In this document: positions 36,427 through 45,582 of the stretch, one piece after another | Position numbering within the stretch: position 1 is the first letter of the stretch | Layout: each line of letters starts with the position of its first letter | Assembly: GCF_017488845.2 (NCBI RefSeq) | Contig: NZ_CP083370.1 | Coordinates: 310,001 to 374,000 of the forward strand | DNA: 64,000 nt | Reading direction: 5' to 3' | DNA from: Ensifer canadensis | Lineage (GTDB): Bacteria > Pseudomonadota > Alphaproteobacteria > Rhizobiales > Rhizobiaceae | Made by a program: the position numbers and the translations under genes | Notes under the pieces: model-generated | The model's database searches: none | What the model was told of the DNA's origin: nothing | The model's input: the letters and a program-made list of their open reading frames with translations, nothing else

Positions 36427-38247
36427 TCAGTTGAACAGCACGCTTGCTCCGTGGTCGGCCGAGCCGGCAATGGCGCGGAACGGTGCGAACAGCTCGCGCC
36501 CCATGCCGAACTCGTTGTCCGAGAGATCGGCATGGGCGGGAATGCGCGTCTTGAGCGCGATATCCTCGACAAGCACTTCGATCGTGCCGGTGACGGCATC
36601 GATGCGCACGATGTCGCCTTCCTGAATGCGGGCGATCGGCCCGCCATCCTTGGCTTCCGGCGTAACGTGGATGGCGGCAGGCACCTTGCCCGAGGCGCCC
36701 GACATGCGGCCGTCGGTGAGGATCGCCACGCGCTGGCCGCGGTCCTGCAGGATGCCGAGCACGGTCGTCAGCTTGTGCAGTTCCGGCATGCCGTTCGCCT
36801 TCGGGCCCTGGAAGCGCACGACGGCGACGAAGTCGCCTTCGAGTTTGCCGGCCTTGAAGGCGGCGTTCAACTCGCCCTGGTCATGAAAGATCTTTGCCGG
36901 TGCCTCGATGACGTGGCGGTCCGGCTTGACGGCGGAAATCTTGATGACCGCCTTGCCGAGATTGCCGGTCAGCATCTTGAGGCCGCCCGAGTGCTGGAAC
37001 GGCTGGTCGATGGTGGAGAGTACCTTCGGATCGGCGCTTTCGGCCGGCGTCGGCCGGCGCTCGACACCGCCGTCGGCACCGAGGCGGACGTCGATCTTGT
37101 AGGCCTCCAGGCCCTGGCCGACGACGGTGCGCACATCGTCGTGCAGCAGGCCGCCCCGAAGCAACTGGCTGATCAGAAAGCCCATGCCGCCGGCGGCATG
37201 GAAGTGGTTCACGTCGGCAAGGCCGTTCGGGTAGACGCGCGCAAGCAGCGGCACGATGTCCGAAAGTTCGGAAATATCCTGCCAGGTGAGCAGGATGCCG
37301 GCGGCGCGCGCCATGGCGACGAGATGCATGGTGTGGTTGGTCGAGCCACCGGTGGCGTGCAGCCCGACGACACCGTTGACGATCGAGCGCTCGTCGATCA
37401 TTTCACCTGATGGCGTGAACTCGTTGCCCATGGCGGTGATCGCCAGCGCCCGCTTCGTCGCTTCCTTCGTCAGCGCGTCGCGCAGCGGCGTGCCGGGATT
37501 GATGAAGGAGGCGCCGGGCAGGTGGAAGCCCATGATCTCCATCAGCATCTGGTTGGAATTGGCGGTGCCATAGAAGGTGCAGGTGCCGGGTCCGTGATAG
37601 GACTTGGATTCCGCTTCGAGCAACTCTTCGCGGCCAACCTTGCCTTCGGCGAAGAGCTGGCGCACGCGCGCCTTCTCGTCGTTCGGCAGGCCCGTCGTCA
37701 TCGGCCCGGCCGGCACGAAGACTGCCGGCAGGTGACCGAAGGTCAGGGCCGCGATGACAAGGCCCGGCACGATCTTGTCGCAGACGCCGAGATAGACGGT
37801 GGAATCGAACATGTTGTGCGACAGGCCGACACCGGCGGCCATGGCGATCAGGTCGCGCGAAAACAGCGACAGTTCCATGCCCGGCTGGCCCTGGGTGACG
37901 CCGTCGCACATGGCGGGCACGCCGCCGGCAACCTGGGCGACGCCGCCTGCCTCGTGCGCGGCTTCGCGGATCAGCGCCGGATAGGTTTCGAACGGCTGAT
38001 GCGCCGAAAGCATGTCGTTATAGGAGGTAATGATGCCTAGGTTGGCGACGCGATCCCCGGCGAGCGCCACCTTCTCGGCGGGGGAACAGACGGCAAACCC
38101 GTGCGCGAGGTTGCCGCAGCCAAGAACGCTGCGATGTGGGCCGCTGGACGCCGCACGACGCACCCGATCGAGATAAGGCTCTCGGTGCGGCTTCGAGCGC
38201 TCGACGATGCGGGCGGTGATTGCGGCAATGCGGGAATCGGCGGACAT
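36427..38247 (-). CDS. edd: Phosphogluconate dehydratase (Entner-Doudoroff)
   Basis: 606 residues, the usual length, starting ATG 38247 with AACAGGATTT upstream. It converts 6-phosphogluconate to 2-keto-3-deoxy-6-phosphogluconate. IlvD/Edd motifs are visible: Fe-S cluster cysteines in [20 protein letters not shown] and [14 protein letters not shown], and the C-terminal [18 protein letters not shown]. It follows pgl after a structured 177-bp gap in the operon zwf-pgl-edd. Confidence 0.97.
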   Translation of the reverse strand: MSADSRIAAITARIVERSKPHREPYLDRVRRAASSGPHRSVLGCGNLAHGFAVCSPAEKVALAGDRVANLGIITSYNDMLSAHQPFETYPALIREAAHEAGGVAQVAGGVPAMCDGVTQGQPGMELSLFSRDLIAMAAGVGLSHNMFDSTVYLGVCDKIVPGLVIAALTFGHLPAVFVPAGPMTTGLPNDEKARVRQLFAEGKVGREELLEAESKSYHGPGTCTFYGTANSNQMLMEIMGFHLPGASFINPGTPLRDALTKEATKRALAITAMGNEFTPSGEMIDERSIVNGVVGLHATGGSTNHTMHLVAMARAAGILLTWQDISELSDIVPLLARVYPNGLADVNHFHAAGGMGFLISQLLRGGLLHDDVRTVVGQGLEAYKIDVRLGADGGVERRPTPAESADPKVLSTIDQPFQHSGGLKMLTGNLGKAVIKISAVKPDRHVIEAPAKIFHDQGELNAAFKAGKLEGDFVAVVRFQGPKANGMPELHKLTTVLGILQDRGQRVAILTDGRMSGASGKVPAAIHVTPEAKDGGPIARIQEGDIVRIDAVTGTIEVLVEDIALKTRIPAHADLSDNEFGMGRELFAPFRAIAGSADHGASVLFN

Positions 38248-38424
38248 GGCAAATCCTGTTCCGGAGTCTTGAGACTCCTCATCTTCATCCAGTCATCGAT
38301 CCGGAGCGTTGCCTGCTTGGGAGAACGTGCAGGCCACGCCCCGGTATGAGCTCTTTCAACGCCTTCGCGTTCCGGTGGGGCGCCACCGGTTGAAAGCGTC
38401 CTGAACCGGCCGGTGATCCGGCCG
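38248..38424 (-). promoter_or_regulatory. Structured pgl-edd intercistronic region
   Basis: 177 bases without a gene. A hairpin directly after the pgl stop (38407-38424: 7-bp GC stem, 4-nt loop) is followed by a nested double stem, CTTTCAAC (38353-38360) with GTTGAAAG (38389-38396) around CCGGTGG (38372-38378) with CCACCGG (38383-38389). No T-run, so processing or attenuation between pgl and edd is more likely than termination. Confidence 0.65.
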
Positions 38425-39123
38425 TTATGGCGCCCAGTATATTTGCAGCGGCGAGGCCGCACGGCGCAGCATGGTGCGGATCGGCATCTCGGCTTCGTCG
38501 CCGGGACCTTCCGCCTTGGCAAGCACCACCTTCTTGCCCTCGCCTTCGATGTGCAGGACCAGCAGCCTGGCATCGTGAAGGCTGGAGAAGGTAAAGGTCA
38601 GGCGCGGTTCGCCAGCACCTTCGGCTTCCATGGTGATCACGCCGCGCGGCGTCGTCGCGTCGATCGCCCTTGAAAGTTGCGTGCCGCCCGGGAAGAACGA
38701 CGCGGTATGGCCATCCGTTCCCATGCCGAGCACGACGACGTCGAAGGGCGTGCCGATCTTTGCCGTCGCCTTGCTGGAGAGCCCGGCCGCATCTTCTGCC
38801 GAAGCGGCGGCGTGGTAAAGCGGTAGGAAATGCGCTTTCGCCGCAGGGCCTTGCAGCAAATTGGCCGTGACCAACGCGTGGTTGGAGCGATCGCTCTCCG
38901 GTGGAACGAAGCGTTCGTCCACCAGCGTGACCGTCACCTTGTCCCAGGCGATATCCTTCCTGGCGAGCGCCTGGAAGAATGCCTTGGGCGTCGAGCCGCC
39001 GGAAACGGCGATGCTTGCTGTGCCACGGGTGGCAATGCCGGTGGCAAGTGCGGCGCTGACGGCGTCCGCCAAGCCCTCTGCCAGGGCGGCGCCATTGTCG
39101 AATGTGTGAAGCGTCGTGCTCAT
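38425..39123 (-). CDS. pgl: 6-phosphogluconolactonase
   Basis: 232 residues of the SugAR/DevB type. ISVSGGSTPKAFFQAL and the late LGMGTDGHTASFFPG motif are characteristic of the lactonase. It hydrolyses 6-phosphogluconolactone made by Zwf. The start lies nine bases after the zwf stop. Confidence 0.95.
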   Translation of the reverse strand: MSTTLHTFDNGAALAEGLADAVSAALATGIATRGTASIAVSGGSTPKAFFQALARKDIAWDKVTVTLVDERFVPPESDRSNHALVTANLLQGPAAKAHFLPLYHAAASAEDAAGLSSKATAKIGTPFDVVVLGMGTDGHTASFFPGGTQLSRAIDATTPRGVITMEAEGAGEPRLTFTFSSLHDARLLVLHIEGEGKKVVLAKAEGPGDEAEMPIRTMLRRAASPLQIYWAP

Positions 39124-39131
39124 TGCCTTAC

Positions 39132-40607
39132 CTATATCGCATCGTGCCAGGTGCGGCCGTCACGCTCGATGAGTGCGATCGACTGGCTCGGACCCCAGGT
39201 GCCGGCGGTGTAGCCCTGCACCTGCTGTCCGGTCTCTTCCCAGGCTTTCAGGATCGGATCGACCCACTTCCATGCGGCCTCGACCTCGTCGCGGCGTACG
39301 AACAGCGTCTGGTTGTTGCGCACGACGTCGAACAGCAGCCGCTCGTAGGCGTCGGCATTGCGCACGTCGAAAGCCTCGGCGAAGCTCATGTCGAGCGAAA
39401 CGTTGCGAAGGCGCATGCCGCCTGGACCGGGGTCCTTGATCATCAGCGACTGTTTGACGCCTTCGTTCGGCTGCAGGCGGATGACGAGCTGGTTGGCGGA
39501 AATGCGACCGGCACTGTTGTCGAAGATCGAGTGCGGGATCTGCTTGAAGGTAATGACGATTTCCGACATGCGGCCAGCAAGCCGCTTGCCGGTGCGGATG
39601 TAGAACGGCACGCCGGCCCAGCGCCAGTTGCTGACTTCGGCCTTGATCGCTACGAAGGTCTCTGTGTTCGAAACGCCACCTTCGAGCTCTTCCAGGTAGC
39701 CCTTGACCGGGCCGCCGGCAGAGGCGCCCGCGCGGTACTGGCCGCGCACCGTCACCTGCTCGACATTGGATGCATTGACCGGCTTCAGCGCGCGCAGAAC
39801 TTTAAGCTTTTCATCGCGCACGGCTTCCGCGTCCATTGAGGTCGGGGCTTCCATTGCGACAAAGCAGACGAGCTGCAGGATGTGGTTCTGCACCATGTCG
39901 CGCAGCGCACCGGCCTTGTCGTAGTAGCCGGCCCGGTTTTCGAGGCCTACGGCTTCCGAAACGGTGATCTGCACGTGGTCGATATGGGCGGAGTTCCACA
40001 GCGGCTCGTAGAGCGCATTGGCGAAACGCAGCGCCATCAGGTTCTGCACCGTCTCCTTGCCGAGATAGTGGTCGATGCGGAAGATCTGCTCTTCGCGGAA
40101 GACCTTGCCGATCGTGTCGTTGAGCTCGGTCGCCGACGCCAGATCGCGGCCGATCGGCTTTTCGACGACGATGCGGGTGGTCTTGGTGATCAGCTTGTGA
40201 TCGCGGATCTTCTCGGAAATATCGCCGAAGATCGCCGGTCCGACGGCGAGATAGAAGGCGCGGATACGGTCTTTGCCTTCTTCCAGGATCTTCTTCAGCG
40301 TATCCCAGCCCTGGTCGGACTTGGCATCGACGGAAACGTAAAAGAGGCGGGCGGTAAACTTCGCCACTTCCTCTTCATTGTATTCCGCCGGCCTCAGGTG
40401 TTCCTTCAGCGCATCGGCGGCGAACTTGCGATATTCTTCATGCGTCAACGCGGCGCGCGAGGCGCCGATGATGCGGGTCGGCTCGGTAATCTGGCCTTCC
40501 ATCTGGCGGTGATAGAGCGCTGGCAGCAGCTTGCGCTCCGCGAGATCGCCGGTGCCGCCGAACACGACATAATCAAATGGTTCGACGGGAATGATCTGGC
40601 TGCTCAT
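39132..40607 (-). CDS. zwf: Glucose-6-phosphate 1-dehydrogenase
   Basis: 491 residues. NADP-binding loop FGGTGDLAERKLLPALY at the N-terminus; active-site signature RIDHYLGKE with the following FANALYEPLWN. It opens the Entner-Doudoroff/pentose phosphate route and is the first gene of zwf-pgl-edd. The upstream gap 40608-40809 holds its promoter and a RIME-like palindrome. AglA upstream would feed glucose into this route. Confidence 0.97.
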   Translation of the reverse strand: MSSQIIPVEPFDYVVFGGTGDLAERKLLPALYHRQMEGQITEPTRIIGASRAALTHEEYRKFAADALKEHLRPAEYNEEEVAKFTARLFYVSVDAKSDQGWDTLKKILEEGKDRIRAFYLAVGPAIFGDISEKIRDHKLITKTTRIVVEKPIGRDLASATELNDTIGKVFREEQIFRIDHYLGKETVQNLMALRFANALYEPLWNSAHIDHVQITVSEAVGLENRAGYYDKAGALRDMVQNHILQLVCFVAMEAPTSMDAEAVRDEKLKVLRALKPVNASNVEQVTVRGQYRAGASAGGPVKGYLEELEGGVSNTETFVAIKAEVSNWRWAGVPFYIRTGKRLAGRMSEIVITFKQIPHSIFDNSAGRISANQLVIRLQPNEGVKQSLMIKDPGPGGMRLRNVSLDMSFAEAFDVRNADAYERLLFDVVRNNQTLFVRRDEVEAAWKWVDPILKAWEETGQQVQGYTAGTWGPSQSIALIERDGRTWHDAI

Positions 40608-40710
40608 GGGATAATCTCGATCTTGTTCAGGTCAGGGACACATATAATCTAATCGATTTAAACGCGCTAGGGTGCGACGCAATAAAATGCTGTCGCACAC
40701 GCTTTCTCAT

Positions 40711-40755
40711 GCATGTCGCCCGAAAATATGCCGCGGTTTCGGGGCGACGACATGC
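40711..40755. repeat. RIME-like palindromic repeat
   Basis: Inverted repeat with arms GCATGTCGCCCGAAA (40711-40725) and TTTCGGGGCGACGACATGC (40737-40755), imperfect by a few bases. This GCATGTCG...CGACATGC form is the common short intergenic repeat of Rhizobiaceae. Confidence 0.75.
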
Positions 40756-40809
40756 ACGGAAACAAAGATCTAATGCACATAGTGTGACACCATCCTGACA
40801 CAACGTGCC

Positions 40810-42096
40810 TTAGAGCCTGTCGCGCAGCGCATACCAGCTGAGCGCCAGGAACAGAAGCGCCGATCGGAAGCGTGTTCCGCCCGGAAAAGCCGGTATTTTC
40901 AAGGCTTTCAACAGGTCGAGTTCCGTCGGTTTGCCCAGCACAAGGTCAGCGTAGAGCTTGCCACAATAGTTGGAAAGCATGACCCCGTGGCCGGAATAGC
41001 CGCCGATCGAGGTGACGCCCGGCATCACCTCGCGACAGAAGGGCGTCCGCGGCAAGGTGATGCCAACGGAACCGCCCCAGGCGTGGGTGATCTCGACATT
41101 GCCGAGTTCCGGATAGATCTCGCTGATCTGCCGGCGGATATGGGTGGAAATGTCGCGCGGATTGTCGGCGGTGTAGGCTTCGCGCCCGCCGAATAGCAGC
41201 CGCCCGTCTTTCGATTTGCGGAAGTAGCGCACGACAAAGCGCGAATCGTCGACCGATTCACCGCCGGGAAGCACGTTGGGGTGAGCGGAAAGAACTTCGG
41301 TCGCGCCGATGAAGGAGCGGATGGGCATCACATGGCTGGCGCTGACCGGCTCGAGATTGCCGATATAGGCATTGCACGCGACAAGCACCCGCTCAGTGGT
41401 GATCGTGCCGCGATCGGTAGTGATGACAACAGCCGTTCCCTTGCGCTCGATCTTCTGCGCCTTGGTCTGCTCGAACAGATTGGCGCCGGCAAGGGCCGCC
41501 TGCTTCGCCAGTCCGAGCAGCAGCTTCATCGGATGGATATGTCCGGTGCCGACATCGCGGATGCCGAAGTGATAGCGAGACGATCCGAGCCGGCTCGCCG
41601 TCTCCTCCCGTTCCATGAACGAGAGATGCGGATAGCCGAAGCGGGTCGCCATCGCCTCGACGTGGTCGCGATAATCCTTCTCCAGGCTCTTCTTGTGGCC
41701 GACGGAGAGCTGCCCCGGCATGAACTCGATATCGATGTCGTGTTGGCTGGCGAAGTCGAGCACGTGCCGCTTGGCGTTCTCTGCCATATCGAACAGCAGT
41801 TGTGCCCGTTCCTGGCCAAGCGTTTCCTCGGTCTCGTCGGCCCAGGCGCGCTGGCCGGTGCCGAACTGGCCACCGTTGCGCCCCGACGCGCCGTCGCCGA
41901 AGCGGCAGGCGTCGATGAGCGTGACATCGACGCCTTGCCGAGCAAGGTTGTAGGCCGCCTGAAGCCCGGTATAGCCGCCGCCGATAATGGCGACATCCGC
42001 CTTCCTCGATCCCGGCATCTGCGGATATTCGGGTCGATCGGGAACGGTTGCCTCATACCAGGAGAAACCGGGCGAGATCGGGCTTTGCCAGGGCAT
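40810..42096 (-). CDS. FAD-dependent oxidoreductase, PuuB-like
   Basis: 428 residues. The FAD-binding GxGxxG motif is ADVAIIGGGYTGLQAAYNLA near residue 35, and the late GGYSGHGVMLSNYCGKL is typical of DAO-family enzymes such as PuuB (gamma-glutamylputrescine oxidase). It follows the glutamine-synthetase-like gene by 16 bases. That pair matches the puuA-puuB order of the gamma-glutamylated putrescine pathway; other substrates (other amines) are possible. Confidence 0.85.
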   Translation of the reverse strand: MPWQSPISPGFSWYEATVPDRPEYPQMPGSRKADVAIIGGGYTGLQAAYNLARQGVDVTLIDACRFGDGASGRNGGQFGTGQRAWADETEETLGQERAQLLFDMAENAKRHVLDFASQHDIDIEFMPGQLSVGHKKSLEKDYRDHVEAMATRFGYPHLSFMEREETASRLGSSRYHFGIRDVGTGHIHPMKLLLGLAKQAALAGANLFEQTKAQKIERKGTAVVITTDRGTITTERVLVACNAYIGNLEPVSASHVMPIRSFIGATEVLSAHPNVLPGGESVDDSRFVVRYFRKSKDGRLLFGGREAYTADNPRDISTHIRRQISEIYPELGNVEITHAWGGSVGITLPRTPFCREVMPGVTSIGGYSGHGVMLSNYCGKLYADLVLGKPTELDLLKALKIPAFPGGTRFRSALLFLALSWYALRDRL

Positions 42097-42112
42097 TGGA
42101 CTGCCTTTCAGG

Positions 42113-43549
42113 TCAGACGTTCAGCAGCAGGAACTCGCGTTCCCACGGGCTGATAACCTGCATAAAGGTTTCGAACTCGCCACGTTTCACGCCGGCATAG
42201 ATGGCGATGAATTCGGGGCTCAGCACCTCGGCAAGCGACGGCGCCGACTCGAGCAGGGCGACGGCCTCGAGCAGCCCGCGCGGCAGATCGATTTCGCCTT
42301 CGTTGGCCGTGTCTTCCGTCGGTGCCGTCGGATCGCGGCCTTCGATGATGCCGAGATAGCCGCAGGCAAGCGAGGCGGCGAGCGCCAGATAGGGGTTGGC
42401 ATCCGAACTCGGCAGCCGGTTCTCGATCCGCCGGGCAACCGGTTCGGAAACCGGAATGCGGAACGCGGTCGTGCGGTTGTCGTAGCCCCAAGCCGTATTC
42501 ACCGGCGCCGACATATCGGGCGTCAGCCGGCGGAAGGAGTTCACGTAGGGCGCCATCATCACCAACGTGCGCGGCACATAGTGTTGCATGCCGCCGATGA
42601 AGTTGAAGAACTCCTTGGAGGCAGAGCCGTCCGGATTGGAGAACAGATTGCGGCCGGTGTTGATCTCGATCACCGACTGGTGGATGTGCATGGCCGAACC
42701 CGGCTGACCCTGCATCGGCTTGGCCATGAAGGTCGCGTAGATGCCGTGCTTCAGCGCCGCCTCGCGGATGGTGCGCTTGAACAGGAACACCTGGTCGGCA
42801 AGCTCGATCGGATCGCCGTGACGAAGGTTGATTTCGAGCTGCGCTGGTCCCTCCTCGTGGATCAGCGTGTCAATCTCCAGACCCTGCTTCTCGGAGAAGT
42901 GATAGATGTCGTCAATCAGCTCGTCGAATTCGTTGATGCCGGCGATCGAATAGCCCTGGCCGCCAAGGATCGACCGGCCGGAGCGGCCCTTCGGCGGATG
43001 CAGCGGATAGTCGGGATCGTCATTGGTGGCGACGAGGTAGAACTCGATTTCGGGCGCAACGACCGGCTTCCAGCCCTTCTGGCGATAGAGGTCGACCACG
43101 CGCTTCAAGACGTTGCGCGGCGTGTAGCTGATCTGTTCGCCTTCGGAGCCGACGATGTCGCAGATCACCTGCGCCGTTGGGTCGGTTTCCCAGGGGACGA
43201 CCGAAAGCGTCGAAAGATCAGGGACGAGCTTGATGTCGCTGTCGCGCGAATCGTAGCGGAATTGTCCGGTCTCGTCAGGATATTCGCCTGAGATCGTGTG
43301 GCGGTAGACGGCGGAAGGCAGTGCAAGCGAGGTGTTGGAGGTGAACTTGGAGGTGGGCATCATCTTGCCGCGGGGAACGCCGGCAAGGTCGGGCGTGATG
43401 CATTCGATGTCTTCGATCCCGCGGATCTTCAGCCAATCCGTTGCTTCCTTCCAGGTCTTGACGCCTCGGAGGGAATGCAGGGCGGCGGGTATTTTCGAGG
43501 TTTTGCTGATTTTCGTTGTTTGTTGGGCAGCACTTCTCTTGGAGGGCAT
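42113..43549 (-). CDS. Glutamine synthetase-family enzyme, PuuA-like (gamma-glutamylputrescine synthetase)
   Basis: 478 residues. GS-family metal/ATP sites are visible: PEIEFYLV, HEEGPAQLEINLRHG, SAMHIHQS and NRLPSSDANPYLALAASLA. Length and internal motifs match GlnA3/PuuA-type ligases rather than housekeeping GlnA. With the adjacent oxidase it probably opens putrescine catabolism by making gamma-glutamylputrescine. The N-terminal ~20 residues are basic and poorly conserved. Confidence 0.85.
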   Translation of the reverse strand: MPSKRSAAQQTTKISKTSKIPAALHSLRGVKTWKEATDWLKIRGIEDIECITPDLAGVPRGKMMPTSKFTSNTSLALPSAVYRHTISGEYPDETGQFRYDSRDSDIKLVPDLSTLSVVPWETDPTAQVICDIVGSEGEQISYTPRNVLKRVVDLYRQKGWKPVVAPEIEFYLVATNDDPDYPLHPPKGRSGRSILGGQGYSIAGINEFDELIDDIYHFSEKQGLEIDTLIHEEGPAQLEINLRHGDPIELADQVFLFKRTIREAALKHGIYATFMAKPMQGQPGSAMHIHQSVIEINTGRNLFSNPDGSASKEFFNFIGGMQHYVPRTLVMMAPYVNSFRRLTPDMSAPVNTAWGYDNRTTAFRIPVSEPVARRIENRLPSSDANPYLALAASLACGYLGIIEGRDPTAPTEDTANEGEIDLPRGLLEAVALLESAPSLAEVLSPEFIAIYAGVKRGEFETFMQVISPWEREFLLLNV

Positions 43550-43672
43550 AAATCACCGGTTTTGGCTTCGGATAGCGCATCATAACCAGAGATTGGCAAT
43601 TGGCTAGAGCGTGACGATTGACTTTCGCCGCCGTGACCGGAATGGAATGCGCAAAGAGCTCAAAGGTGTTTC

Positions 43673-44857
43673 GTGGCTGAGAAGAAGGATGTGGTGATCA
43701 TTGGCGCCGGTGCGGCCGGCATGATGTGCGCCATCGAGGCCGGCAAGCGCGGCCGGCGGGTGCTGGTCATCGACCATGCAAAGGCGCCGGGCGAGAAGAT
43801 CCGCATCTCCGGCGGCGGCCGCTGCAACTTCACCAACATCCATGCCGGGCCGAAGAACTTCCTCTCGGCCAATCCGCATTTCTGCAAATCGGCGCTCGCG
43901 CGCTACGGCGCGCGAGACTTCCTGGCGCTGGTCGAAAAACACGGCATCGCCTGGCACGAGAAGACTTTGGGGCAATTGTTCTGCGATCATTCGGCCAAGG
44001 ACATCATCAGGATGTTGCTCGCCGAGATGCGCGATGCGGCCGCCGAGCTTCGGCTTGAGACGACGGTCGCGAGTGTCGAGCGCCATGGTGCCGGCTTCCG
44101 GGTGATGACCGGCGACGGACCGGTCGATGCCCAGTCGCTGGTGGTGGCCAGCGGCGGCAAGTCGATCCCGAAAATGGGCGCAACGGGGCTTGCCTATAAA
44201 ATCGCAGAGCAGTTCGGATTGGCCCTGGTCGAAACCCGTCCCGGGCTTGTGCCGCTGACGCTCGATCCGGTGCAGCTTGAGACGATCGGCGAACTAGCCG
44301 GCGTCGCCGCCGACGCCGAGGCGCGCTCCGGTAAGACGGCGTTTCGCGAGGCGGTGCTGATCACCCATCGCGGCCTCAGTGGCCCGGCGATCCTGCAGAT
44401 ATCGTCCTACTGGCGCGAGGGGCAGGACATCGTTCTGAGGTTGATGCCCGATATCGACATCGCCTCGATCCTAAAAGGTTTGCGCCGCACCAATGGCAAG
44501 CAGGCCGTCCAGACGGCGCTCGGCGATATTCTGCCACGCCGGCTTGCGCAATTCTTTGCCGATGGCGCCAAGCTGACGGGACGGCAGCTCGCCGACCTCT
44601 CGGACAAGACCATCGATGCGCTATCGGCATCGATCCAGGCTTGGGCGATCAAGCCCGCCGGTTCCGAAGGCTATCGCACTGCCGAGGTGACGCTCGGCGG
44701 CGTCGACACCAATGGTCTCGATTCAAAGACGATGCAGGCGAAGGCTGTTCCCGGTCTCTATTTCGTCGGCGAATGCGTCGACGTGACCGGCTGGCTCGGC
44801 GGCTACAATTTCCAATGGGCCTGGGCATCGGGCTTCGCAGCCGGCCAGGACGTCTGA
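43673..44857 (+). CDS. BaiN/HI0933-type NAD(P)/FAD flavoprotein
   Basis: 394 residues with a GTG start at 43673. FAD site VVIIGAGAAGMMCAIEAGKR at the N-terminus; family signature SGGGRCNFTN; closing GGYNFQWAWASGFAAGQ. The family contains RdsA/BaiN and many unassigned oxidoreductases; substrate unknown. Divergent from the puu pair across about 120 bases. Confidence 0.9.
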   Translation: MAEKKDVVIIGAGAAGMMCAIEAGKRGRRVLVIDHAKAPGEKIRISGGGRCNFTNIHAGPKNFLSANPHFCKSALARYGARDFLALVEKHGIAWHEKTLGQLFCDHSAKDIIRMLLAEMRDAAAELRLETTVASVERHGAGFRVMTGDGPVDAQSLVVASGGKSIPKMGATGLAYKIAEQFGLALVETRPGLVPLTLDPVQLETIGELAGVAADAEARSGKTAFREAVLITHRGLSGPAILQISSYWREGQDIVLRLMPDIDIASILKGLRRTNGKQAVQTALGDILPRRLAQFFADGAKLTGRQLADLSDKTIDALSASIQAWAIKPAGSEGYRTAEVTLGGVDTNGLDSKTMQAKAVPGLYFVGECVDVTGWLGGYNFQWAWASGFAAGQDV

Positions 44858-45582
44858 TCCCTGGTTTTGCGGCATTTGGCTTCAGCCATTGTTAACGGAT
44901 ATGCCGGAACCTCTTTGGTGTCGGCACAGCCGGCGGTTGGTCAGAAAGAACTGTTCCGCAAACGGAAATCACACTGTTTCCATTTTTAGGGCTTTTCTCT
45001 GCCACGGCATGGCTGCAATATGGTCTGGACTGGCAAGCCGGTTTATCCGGGCCGAACGTTGCCGGTCAGTGAGAAGGACAGGATGTCATGAACCAGCCAC
45101 GCCGTCGTCCCCGCGCCATCGCGATCGCTCGCACCGACGAGAGCCGCGTCCAGAGAGTAGCGTTGACCCGCATTGCTCTGATCGCGTTCTTTGCCGTTGC
45201 TGCCCTCGCAACGCTGCCGGCTTATTGGCTCTGATGCTGCCAGCCGGCCGCTAACGGCCGGACCTCGAGCGCCTCATGAGCCCAACGCCTTCGGAAATTC
45301 GTTGGCGAGTGCTCCGCGCTTATACAATTTTTAATCGTTCAAAATGAATATTGCGACGAAGTGAGTTCCGTCAGGACTTCGCTACCGGGGAGGTGGCGCG
45401 GTCCCGCAATGATTGCTGACGGACTGGCGGTGTGCGCCGCATGATTTTTCCGAAAAACATCAGCCTGTTTGCGCATCGGGTGGCTCTCGATCGTTTCGTC
45501 CTTTTCGCGGTTACGCGGAAGGCGGGACATGTTTCGAGCCGCCGGGGGAGGCGAATGCGAGCTGCGAGCCAAGGTGTTTTCC
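44858..45582. other. Intergenic region with one small ORF
   Basis: 725 bases between the flavoprotein and the chemoreceptor. It contains the 48-codon ORF at 45088-45234. From about 45330 to 45360 it is AT-rich (around ATTTTTAATCGTTC), where the chemoreceptor promoter probably lies. No repeat or RNA gene recognised. Confidence 0.5.
45088..45234 (+). CDS. Small putative membrane protein (48 aa)
   Basis: ATG 45088 with AAGGACAGG upstream. The first ~20 residues are basic (MNQPRRRPRAIAIARTDESR); residues 27-47 form one hydrophobic helix ending PAYWL. Basic N-terminus plus one helix suggests an inner-membrane miniprotein. No family recognised. Confidence 0.55.
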   Translation: MNQPRRRPRAIAIARTDESRVQRVALTRIALIAFFAVAALATLPAYWL

